A DNA stretch of 64,000 nt from Epithemia pelagica (lineage: Eukaryota; Bacillariophyta; Bacillariophyceae; Surirellales; Surirellaceae), in assembly GCA_946965045.2 (NCBI GenBank), contig OX337240.1, positions 930,001 through 994,000 of the forward strand, read 5' to 3'. A program made the translations under genes and the position numbers. The first letter of the stretch is position 1. The number at the start of each line of letters is the position of its first letter. This document shows, piece after piece, positions 32,130 through 41,434 of the stretch. A model generated the notes under the pieces. That model ran no database searches, was not told where the DNA came from, and saw nothing but the letters and a program-made list of their open reading frames with translations.

Positions 32130-32926
32130 GGCAACCACACCCCTCACACTTCTGGCCGACGTGGCCTGACGTTGTCAAGGTGGTTTGTGAAATTTTTGTG
32201 AATTTCACACGAGGCAATTTGAGGCCCCCCATTGCAGTTTCACCAAAATTTCACAATTCATCTACGTTGACTAGGTGTGATTTTCCCCACAGTACATTAG
32301 GACGTTCTTAGCTCCACAGCAATACACAGCTATTGCCACCATGGAGTCGTCGTCCAGTGCACCTCCAGAAGAGGGCCATCGCAACAATCAACTCATCGTT
32401 TCGGCCGAACAAAACAATCCGGGGCCACGACATGACAATGGCACAAAAAGCAACAATCAACTACTCCCCATCTCTGGTTCTTTCAGTTCTACAGTTCTAC
32501 AACAAACACAACGATCAACACCTTGTTTCGGCCGAACGAGACAATCCTGTGCCGCGACAACGACAACAAACGCAACAACAAACTATAAGTGAAACCATCA
32601 CTTATACCAATGACAACAAGCAGCAGTGGTGGTGACTACATAATATAGGCTTATAATTACTAGGAGTAAGTCGGTTGTATGTTTTGCACTTGTATGATTT
32701 TTATTACTCGCACAGGAAGGGTAAGCGCCTCGTCATGGTGAAAAGGTTCATCGGTACGAGGTACGAGTTACGACTGCGAAAGACTGAGGTTTTGTGTGAA
32801 ATCGATTGCACACCTATTGCCATCGATCGGACCCTTGTTTTTCACACCCTAAAAACTGCGACATTTGGAAGCTGGATTTGTGTGAAATGAGTGAAATTTC
32901 ACGCTCGATAAGACCATCCCTCACTA
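32130..32926. mobile_element. Small TIR element remnant (unit 1), left end lost
   Basis: Corresponds to 45673-46399 in unit 2. The right TIR is present (32887-32926, GTGAAATGAGTGAAATTTCA then CGCTCGATAAGACCATCCC). The left TIR is deleted, and about 90 bp absent from unit 2 is present at about 32160-32255. Confidence 0.6.
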
Positions 32927-32934
32927 GTCCGGTC

Positions 32935-33190
32935 TGGCTCCGTTGCAAGTCAGATACTCGTATTCAACGAGACTAGATCCTTGGGCGGATAATATGGACC
33001 AATCTACTTAGTCCGATCCAGATATTTCCCGACCTTCCCAGGCCATTGTGCCCTTAGCTCTTATTCTTCTTTCCTCACAGCTCAGAGTCTTGGGTCTGAT
33101 AAACCAAAATAGCGTCGTGTCATTGTCTCAAAAACATAAAGAGTGACTATTAGGCACCTCCAACTTAGAGGAGCTATCTATCGCTAAAAT
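32935..33190 (-). repeat. Sequence related to copia-C LTR/leader, inverted
   Basis: Reverse complement resembles about 62010-62290 (shared GGTTTATCAGACCCAAGACTC-type and CCGATCC/ATATCTGG blocks). Divergent, so an old solo or partial LTR. A matching copy is at about 46405-46665. Confidence 0.55.
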
Positions 33191-33779
33191 CGCTCTTAAA
33201 CGCGACCCTTTCTCGTTTCCTCCACCACGATAACAACACGACAATCAAACTTTGTCTTGTTGCTGTTGAACTCCTACGACCACCCCATCATGATCCGACC
33301 ATTGTATGCTTCATATTAGCACCATGGTAGTGCATTGTGAGGGGCACAGTGCATGCGTGTCAGTCGAGGAAAGATAATGTAGTGAGCCCGTAATACGGCA
33401 CAACACGAGACCATGATGCACTACGTAACTACTGCTGTTATGTGTATTGTGTATCAATAGGTGCCAAGATAAGAGCCATATCACCCTTTGAGTTGTTTCG
33501 TTCGAAATGGTGAGACGTGAGACGTCACTTCCGTATGCCCGTGCCACGAGGCATGGTGCCTGAGAGTCTGATCCATAATTGCCTAGACCTTCAGGTTTTG
33601 GCCTCGCAGATGCATCCTACACTATTGGTTTGAGGTCTACGATTCATCCGACAGGTTCGAAGTGTCAGAATAGGTCCACAACAACCAGTGCAACACATGG
33701 TCCGTGTTGTTATCGCGATGGTCGGAATGAGTTATGCCGGCCGACTAGAAACAGGTTAATTTTGTGTGTCGACCTTTGA
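33191..33779. other. No gene seen (unit 1)
   Basis: Short ORFs only. Identical in character to 46666-47257 in unit 2. The OPLAH-derived segment begins at its right end. Confidence 0.5.
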
Positions 33780-34430
33780 TTTTAACCTTTGGTGATGATA
33801 AGTTTGGATACTACGAAACCATTGTTGGTGGTGCTGGGGCTGGTCCAACATGGAACGGTGTTTCAGGTGTACATCCGCACTGTACCAATACCCGCATTGA
33901 GGGTTCTAAAGACTCCTTCGTGAACACATTCATGCAGTATACCAAGACAAACGACCAGACGACGAATCGGAACGCGTCATGCTTGTATGACATTGCCTAC
34001 ATCTTGGGAGGGAGAGAAGTGGGGGTCGAATCGAAATATGTGATGGCCAATGATCGAGCCCTGGGACGGGATGGTCAAGACGCCGGCTCGCTTCGGATCC
34101 GATTCAACAACAACATTCCTCAAAGCTTATTGAATCAGCTCGAGGCGGAAGGGTGTGACACGGTGGGACGGCCCGGTCTCGCCATGATGCACAATGTCGA
34201 AAAACGTCAAACCCTTGTTGGTGGAACCAGCTAAGTCACCGAAAAAGCGTTTGGGCGAGGAACCTCCTCCAGGTGCCAGTCACCGAAACAAGAGGTTGAA
34301 ACGGGCCAAAGCCGCTGTGGTGTCCACCTCGAAAAATGCCTTGACCGAGAACAAAAGTCGCAAACAGCAACGACAGGAACCACCTCCTCTTGTACTGAGT
34401 AATGCCGACAAGTGTGGACCTGTCACCGTT
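33780..34430 (+). pseudogene. Chimeric pseudogene: 5-oxoprolinase 3' exon fragment fused to BRCT gene fragment (unit 1)
   Basis: 33780-33897 matches the OPLAH segment [14 protein letters not shown] to HCTNTRI (about 18946-19065). A piece of the OPLAH 3' flank follows (GGTTCTAAAGACTCC, 33900), then from about 33953 BRCT-gene exon 2 from DQTTDRN onward, losing frame near 34200 (the pre-frameshift part ends VGGTS) and stopping near 34428. The first 156 codons form a single open frame across three sources, but there is no sign that it is used. Confidence 0.8.
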
Positions 34431-36318
34431 CACTGCATCTATCACTACCGTACTGGTTATTTGCATCCGCTTCCCCGTCACCACGAGGAGAAGAAAACTG
34501 ATTGAGGATCTCTTCCAAGGTCGAAATTGTTTGGTGGAGGCAGTCTGGAGGTTGTCGAAGTCCAAAGTCTGTGGGATCCTCGCCGTCGTTCGACTTGAGG
34601 TATTCCTCGGTCATTGCCGCCATTCGATGAAGTTTGTCAACTGAGCTCTTCTCCTCGTTCAGATTGTCAAAGAGACCGGAAGGGGAAGTCAGCAGCAAGA
34701 ATGAAGCCACCAATTGGATCTGCGTGTACAACAGTGCTTGTGTCCATGCACGCAAGAAATTGGGATACCGCAAGTATGCATATACTACACTGTCGTCCTC
34801 GAGGATTCTCTTAGGCGCATTTGCCTTCACTGTCCCTTCATCCAGATCAATTAGCGTCAACTTTTGGGAAACGGCGTTGTAAACCAGGTTGTGTGGAAGA
34901 GCATCCCCGTGGAAAAGACTATCGCACAAGGATTTTGTCTCTCCCCATAAAATACTGAAAATGGAGCAAAACTTGTGGAAACCGAGATCGACAATGGTTG
35001 CCTCCTTAACGGCATCGCCACAATCGTGCATGAGGAAAACTCCCAACTGATCAGTTCCGTATGGCAGTACACAGTATGTGTCGTAGTACTGCTGCTGGTA
35101 CTTGCCAAAAAGTTCATTCACCGAATTGGCAGGGTTGGGCCGAAGAGATGTATCCTTCAACCTTACTTTGAGATAGAAATGTTTGGTAGAATCTGCTGGT
35201 TTCAATGATTTGAAAAAATCACTAACTTGCCCTTCAAATTTCTCCCAACGTCGATCTAAGGAGGGGGGAAATCTTTCCAAGAGCCGTGTTATTTCATCTT
35301 TGTTCCCACAAAAGACCATTGACGTCGTGCCATTGGAGACGAGATGCGGGCTGTTCCATAAGGCTTCCGGTAATGTGAGAAGAGCTGGAATCCTGTGCGA
35401 AGCTGCAATCACCTGCTCGATTTCACCACCAATTTCCTGCGTCTTGCCGTTCCTGAGAAAGTGCACTAGAAGCTGAACTCCGAACAAATCATCAGTCCGA
35501 CACAGTGTCCAAAAGACTTGTGAAAGAAGGGAATCACCCAGATGCTCAGGTGCTGATAGTCGGACAAGGCCCACCGCGTATTCGTTCTTCTTCGCACCAA
35601 AGCAACCGTAGCCGCAGAGGCAAAATCCAAAGACGGACCGCACTTTCATTCCCATGTGCACACGGAAAAAATAGAGAAGGGCACAGAGGTATAAGGCGCA
35701 CTGCTTTGAAGCATTGGATATAGAGAAGGTGCCACCATTTTTTATTTCCCCAAAGTGAAGGGCCCTTTCTCGAACAACAGTCAAATTTGGTAGACAGGTG
35801 GTTGTCACATTCAATCCCTTCAACAATCTCTCCTGGATCAGGATTGCATTCAATCCTTCCTCTCGACTGAGGCGAGATTCGTAGAACTCATTCAAGAGTG
35901 CTTTCAGAGGTGTTTCCTGGTAGCGCTCATTTCGTCCAAAAATTCTCCGCAACATTATCTCGCTTTCCCACCGTGATGACGAAACGGGAAATTGAACGCC
36001 ATGATTGTGCTTGAGATCCGTATAGATGGCATTGCGTAGCTCATTCTTCGACAGCCTTCTATCCTTCAAAGCTCGTTTCACGTTATCTCCGATGATGATC
36101 TCGGAGGACGGTGCGACATATGAGTTGTCCGGAAAGAAAATGTCGGGTTTGTCCACGGCAATCTCTTTAATCTCGGCTGGGTAATGGTCGTGCAAGATGG
36201 CTGAGGACTTGCTCGCACAAAGGGCGCCCGAAGGTGCGGGGCGCTCCATCAAGCCCAGTCTTTGTCTCTTTTGTGGCCTGTCGCTTCGGCCGTCTGCTAC
36301 GCTGGCAATGGGTTTCAT
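34423..36318 (-). CDS. Nuclease-like plus kinase-like protein, copy 2 (631 aa)
   Basis: Full-length, uninterrupted paralogue of 20701-22605. It keeps the same candidate catalytic residues: PNLTVV (Asn in place of the Asp of copy 1 in the PD position), GEIK, FYLKVRL, HGDALPHN and IDLDEG. The PD-Asp change would weaken a nuclease reading for this copy unless a neighbouring acid substitutes. The C-terminus differs from copy 1 after about residue 610 and its stop codon lies inside sequence matching the BRCT fragment on the other strand. Upstream DNA (36319-36381) is shared with copy 3. Confidence 0.7.
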   Translation of the reverse strand: MKPIASVADGRSDRPQKRQRLGLMERPAPSGALCASKSSAILHDHYPAEIKEIAVDKPDIFFPDNSYVAPSSEIIIGDNVKRALKDRRLSKNELRNAIYTDLKHNHGVQFPVSSSRWESEIMLRRIFGRNERYQETPLKALLNEFYESRLSREEGLNAILIQERLLKGLNVTTTCLPNLTVVRERALHFGEIKNGGTFSISNASKQCALYLCALLYFFRVHMGMKVRSVFGFCLCGYGCFGAKKNEYAVGLVRLSAPEHLGDSLLSQVFWTLCRTDDLFGVQLLVHFLRNGKTQEIGGEIEQVIAASHRIPALLTLPEALWNSPHLVSNGTTSMVFCGNKDEITRLLERFPPSLDRRWEKFEGQVSDFFKSLKPADSTKHFYLKVRLKDTSLRPNPANSVNELFGKYQQQYYDTYCVLPYGTDQLGVFLMHDCGDAVKEATIVDLGFHKFCSIFSILWGETKSLCDSLFHGDALPHNLVYNAVSQKLTLIDLDEGTVKANAPKRILEDDSVVYAYLRYPNFLRAWTQALLYTQIQLVASFLLLTSPSGLFDNLNEEKSSVDKLHRMAAMTEEYLKSNDGEDPTDFGLRQPPDCLHQTISTLEEILNQFSSPRGDGEADANNQYGSDRCSER

Positions 36319-36373
36319 GATTGTAGCATTAATCTTTGTTTCACCTTGTGTTGTTGTTGTTTTTACTTTACAA

Positions 36374-36381
36374 ATCTATTG
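36374..36381 (+). other. Empty target site ATCTATTG
   Basis: A single ATCTATTG in AAATCTATTGTACTGATTG. In unit 2 the same octamer is duplicated around the 49860-61623 transposon, so this is the paralogous unoccupied site. Confidence 0.9.
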
Positions 36382-37057
36382 TACTGATTGATGGTCCTAA
36401 GCGGCCGAACCGCTGAGATAGTGGTGGTGAAAAACTATGCGATTGTAAACGGTGTGTACAAATGGAGCAGCGAGCAGCGGTGCAAATCCTGTAGGAGTAC
36501 GCTCGAGGATGGCTCGCTGGGTTATACGTGGAATTGGGTGGATGAGGCGGTCTCTCCGTAGCCCGTACCTGCCTTTTCTAAAATTGCTACCTAGACAACG
36601 ATAGCTACCGTATTACCGGTTTTGACCCCGTTCTTTTCCTATCGTTCTGCGTTAACAATTCTACTCTATTTGCTATAACCATCCGCATTTTTTACGTTCT
36701 ATAACCGCTCGACACATAAAATACACGGTAATCACACGTTTCCAGGAGTTCCGATAATGCGACACCATATTCGAAATATTTATCTCTTTGGTAGATAGTC
36801 GTACAGCTTGCCCCCAAAACAGTCCATGACACCCATACAACCTTGGCCCCCGAAACTTTTTTCGCAAAATACCCCATCTTTTTGTTTCGGGGGCATTTTT
36901 GCCGTTATATCGGTTTTTCCAAATGTCAATACACTTAATTCTTCAATTTAATAATTTTAAATCCGTTACGCATGTTCCAACTGGACCTGCTTAAAGATCA
37001 GTCTTCCTTCTGACTGCAGGGCGTACCCGAACCTGTTTCGTAACAGTGGGAAACGCA
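36382..37057. other. Junction region between units, no gene
   Basis: 36382-36760 is repeated at 61632-61996 with a few small indels. 36760-37057 probably holds the 3' LTR side of the minus-strand copia-A element of unit 2, but TG...CA ends could not be fixed. Confidence 0.5.
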
Positions 37058-40000
37058 CTAATATAAAATCATCTCCGCCAACCGCTTTCTTTCTGTACCG
37101 GTTTGAACCTTGGTCAAGAGATCTGCAAAGTTCGTCCATGATGGTTCATATGCAATCCGACATATACCATTGGCAACGTTCTCCCTTACAAAATGATATG
37201 CAATAGCATTCGACTTCTTGCGGAGAGTCGACTCCGGTCTGGTTCCGTTCTGTACGACCGACATATTGTCCACCCTTATGTGGGCATGACCATCCAATGG
37301 AACGCCCAGCATCCTCAATTTGTACCTCAAGCCTTTTACCATTTCAATACCAACTTTCAAGGCCATAAACTCCGAACCAAACGTCGAGGTTTCGACACTT
37401 CCACTAACCAACGGAGCACTCCAATCTGTTGTTGGAAAAAGGATTGCCATTCTTGGTCGCAATAGGATGAAGTGTCCAACTCAGGACGGTAACCGGATGG
37501 GAGGACGCCTGCCACGCGAGTTTTGAGGATCATATCTCGCTCTTCCAACCATATCTTCACATTTCGAATCGCTTCTGTAGTTTACTTCTTGGAACTCAAG
37601 GCCCCACATCGTTTGTGTTGGTTGAGCATGTTGAGAATATCTCCTCATCCCCTGTCCGAGATTACCAGCACATCGTCAATATAAATAAAGACGAGTTCAT
37701 AGTATGCCAATCCATCCTGTTTCTTGGCTGGTCGTAGATATACGTCAGGATCAGCTTTGCAAGGCTTGAACCCCAATGATTCTTGTAGGGTGGTGGAAAG
37801 ATGTTCTCTCCAGGCGAATGCACGGGTTTTGAGCCCATAGAGGGCTTTTGTTATTACCGCAAAACGTCCCTCATACTCTTTCCCGAACTCAAGGCCACAG
37901 CGAGTGCAAATCTTTTTATGACAAGGAGCATTTAGGTAGGCTCCTGCTATATCGGCAGCGGTAACATCAACACCATTTAATGCGGCCAACATAAATCCAA
38001 TTCGGACACTTTCTCGGGAAACAACACTCGCGTACGTCGGTGTTTTGGGTTCTCCTGTCTTATGGCCACCTGCAACATATCTTGCCTTTCGAGTGAAATC
38101 CATCTTCACGTCGAATACGATATGGCAGGGGATTATCTCATGGCCAACAGGTTGTGGTGCTCCTTTGTCCAGAATCTTAACTGCTGGAAATATTTTCGAC
38201 ATTTCAAGTTGCAGTGCCTTGGCCCAAAAGTCTGTACCGCTTTCCCTATCAATTTCCAATGCCCTTTCGACGTTCTTGGGCAGTTCAATACCGTATATCG
38301 GGTTGACTTGGCCGCCTTGATTAATCGGTTGCGCCTCTTCAAAGCAAAGGTGACCCACCAAGCAAAAGCCGGTTCCTTGTCTATTAAGTTTGCAACCACG
38401 GCATATTTGGCCACTTCCAATGGATTGGATTCCTTTCGGTCTTGCAACTTCTCTCATGACGTCGATCCGTCTTTCCATTTGACACACATAGACCATCCTC
38501 TCGTTGTTCTTCTTTTCTTGTGCTCCCTTCCATTCCAATGAAAGGTACCATCCAAGATGGGGATAGCTGTAGCGTCCTTCTTGTGGTCGACAATGCTGCT
38601 CAGAAGGTGATATTTATTGCCTTCTTCATCCAGTTGTTCATAGATGTTTTCGGCTATCAGATTGGCTGCGTAGGATTCAACATTCCCGTCCTGAAATTCC
38701 ACTTCATACATTGTTGTATCGAGGATTGGGTTCGTTGATGGGCGTCCAACAAGGTTCCCTTCGGCGTCTCTTTTCCTTCGTTTGACTTGCCCTGGACGTA
38801 ATGTGCCTCCTATCGGTAACATGACTTTTGCTGTAATAAGCTTGTCATAGGAGTCAGTCTTGTACTCGTCGAGGTCCGGCTTTCGAACATTCTCTTGCTC
38901 ATTGTCCTCATAAGCGTCATAAAAGGGAGTGTCTGTCCCATCTTCTTCGGCCTCGTCTTCTTCAATTGGCATGCCTTCGAATTTGGCGCCTAATACTGCC
39001 TTCAAATTGGCATTGAATTGTTCTCGCTGAGCCGTGAAGGTTTCATTGTGGGATTTCTCTGCAGATAAAGGCCATACCGACGTTCTATAGATGACCTTCC
39101 CTCCTTTGTCCGTAAGGATTTTAGAACTCATGGCTTGACCAACACTTTGACTAGGTCCAAGCCATCTACCCAATTTTCGACCTTCGAACCCAGTGTTTGA
39201 ATACCAGACAGGGTCATACCACCGATGTTCCACCAAGTGTGATATATCTGGTGTGTCCCCTGTCAACGTAGTGAGTGGAGGACCGGCATCAAATGGACTT
39301 GTCAATAAGACTGTGTGAGATTGTCTCACTGCAACCAACTCAAGACAATGATCCCAAAGAACAGAGGGTCCTCATCTCGCCGCGGTACATCCTTTTCAGT
39401 TCCCGAATATTGGCCTCTGCCAAATTCTGATTGGGCGTGTACGCCTCGATAGGCTTGATCCGACAACTAAACTTGTGCGCCGTCCTTCTGAAATTCCCAC
39501 TCGTCAACTCTGGAGCGTTGTAGGGAATGATACTGTTGAAGATCCCATCATCACTGAATACACGTTCAAGTGTTATAAGGGCATCTTTCTTCCTTTCCAT
39601 TGGGTAAAACTCAACCTAACCAAAGTCCGTTGCATATACTTGTCCGCAAGTATTTTGCCCAAGCGACTTGACATCGGAGAAGAGGGTGTCAGTATAAACA
39701 TCCGCTCTCAATCTCCGGCGGTGCTTAAGTTGATATGCCGTAAGGCGTTATCTCTTGCTTCCTGTGGAGTCGGAGACATCACAAACTCCCCATTGCGTTG
39801 TAGCCGAAGCTGTTTTCTCAGCCAAGGGAATACCTATCCCCCATCGTCTCGCCAAAGTCACAGGATCAACAGTCCCCTGACGACGATGCCTCAGGTCGGC
39901 TATCGTTCTTGTATTCACACGAACCATACGAGCCATTCTTTGATGCAAGTCTCTTGGTTCTTTCGTACGGACGGTATTTGACTCTAGATCTACTCGGAGT

Positions 40001-40497
40001 TTCCTTTCGTCGGCATCAGCCAAGTCATTCGGGTCCCACTTACTCGGATCAGTGTTCTTGATCTCGTCCCAAGTTGGCTACCTTACGGTGAATGAACTTA
40101 TCACACCAACTAGGTCGAATTGGATAACAAGTTGTTTGCTTTCGTCTGAGAGAGGAGCGGCAATAGAATGGGAGAGGTGATTTCTGTCCTCGCTCTTGAT
40201 GAATTTTAAATGCACGTTGTTTACGGTTACTCCCGCCTCCCTCATCTGGTTTGGATTCAGGAAGCACTTGTTCATCATCGGCAGATGTAAAGCCTGATGA
40301 AAATACAGAAGGTACGTCTCAAATGTCGTCGGATCATCATAAGCCACGACTCCTGTGATGATAGGCGTCTCTTTTATACTTTCGAGTGAATTCGTAAACC
40401 CACTAACTTCCGCCTTGCCTGTTGTATATAAGACCAAACAGACATCACCCAAGCAACAAGTATCGGCGTGACTGTCCAATTCGCATGCTGCTGTCAT
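37058..40497 (-). pseudogene. Copia-A pol, decayed copy in unit 2
   Basis: Same breaks as unit 1: stop at the end of the protease (40078), stop at 39748, frameshifts near 39339, 38450 and 37640. It also has a Trp-to-stop change just upstream of 39600 and an internal deletion fusing LRWLVE to SVETSTFGSEF (about 37400), which removes much of the connection and the RNase H start. Unlike unit 1 it keeps the natural C-terminus (TNFADLLTKVQTG to AEMILY, ending 37058). Confidence 0.85.
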
Positions 40498-40536
40498 GGC
40501 TGTGATTTCACCGCTTGTAATCGTACTGACATTATG

Positions 40537-41285
40537 TCAGACACGATCATTCCGCTTCTTTTGCTGGCTCATGATTGCTCCAACTCCGGCCTCTCTCTCT
40601 TCTGTGGAGTCATCTCCATTACTCGTGGAATCTTCAGTTGTGTCTGTGGCTGATGAAGAGCCATCGTTGTTCTTTCTCTTCTTCTTGTTGGAATTCACTC
40701 CTGATGCAGACCGTTTCTTGGTACTGCTGTTTTGCTTGTCACGCGTCTCTCGAACCAAATGCTGTTGCTCAGGTGTGAGCTTGATCCACTGTCGATAAGG
40801 GTAGTATCTATTGGGGTCGAATTTTGTCGGAGTGTCTTGTTTGTTCTTGTTATTTCCCTTGTTATTTCCCTTGTTGTTTTTCTTGTTGTTCGAATGGATT
40901 GCAGAAATCTTGGCCCTTCTTGTTGTTGCACTAAATGAGACCTTGTTATCTTGTACCTCTGCAAGGTATCCTGAGGCAACTTCGAATGAGAGTCGAAGCG
41001 TTGGGGTTGCGAGGATTTGGTTCTTTGCGCTTTCCAGACGTGAATCATGGATCCCTGTGAGGAGGATCCTAATCTTCCTTTCTTCACTGACAAACTCTCC
41101 TGTTGATTCAAGGTCCGAGAAGGCACGTTGGAGTGATTCGATGTATTTTTCATAGTTGAAATTCCTCTTCGTGCCATGATCATAATAGTTTGTTTCCAAA
41201 GTCTGGAACGAAAATGGACCTTTTGTTGTCTCGCGTATTGTTGGTGGAGTCTTCTATCAGCATGACCACGATCTGCCAATGGACC
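40537..41285 (-). pseudogene. Copia-A gag fragment, unit 2
   Basis: Nearly identical to 27010-27760 with the same 5' truncation point. It ends in TGA (40537-40539) and the frame remains open through HNVSTITSGE into the protease. Confidence 0.8.
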
Positions 41286-41434
41286 AGCAAGAGATTTGCA
41301 AATGGGAGGACGCCGACGAAGTGCTACTCCTCATTCGTCAGTTCAACTAGTGCTAATGCTTCTTCATTCCTCAGTTCGACTCATCATAGTGCTTCTTCAT
41401 TATTTTACTAATTGCTTATTGTTACATTCCATAC

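Larger units (their letters stand above)
23236..36759. repeat. Unit 1 of a ~13.5-kb duplicated segment
   Basis: Near-identical to 37130-49859 plus 61632-61993. Order in both: decayed copia-A pol and gag (-), large transposase gene (-), hairpin, small TIR element, LTR-related sequence, OPLAH/BRCT mosaic (+), nuclease-kinase gene (-). The offset is constant at about 13524-13527 bp across the pol and transposase region. Differences are small indels and scattered substitutions. Confidence 0.85.

Noticed and set aside
32333-32635. Two overlapping ORFs in the small TIR element
   Set aside because: Low-complexity Gln/Thr/Asn composition, no motif; most likely noncoding element filler.
36760-37057. 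Defining a 3' LTR of copia-A
   Set aside because: No matching 5' LTR and no confident TG...CA ends in either unit.
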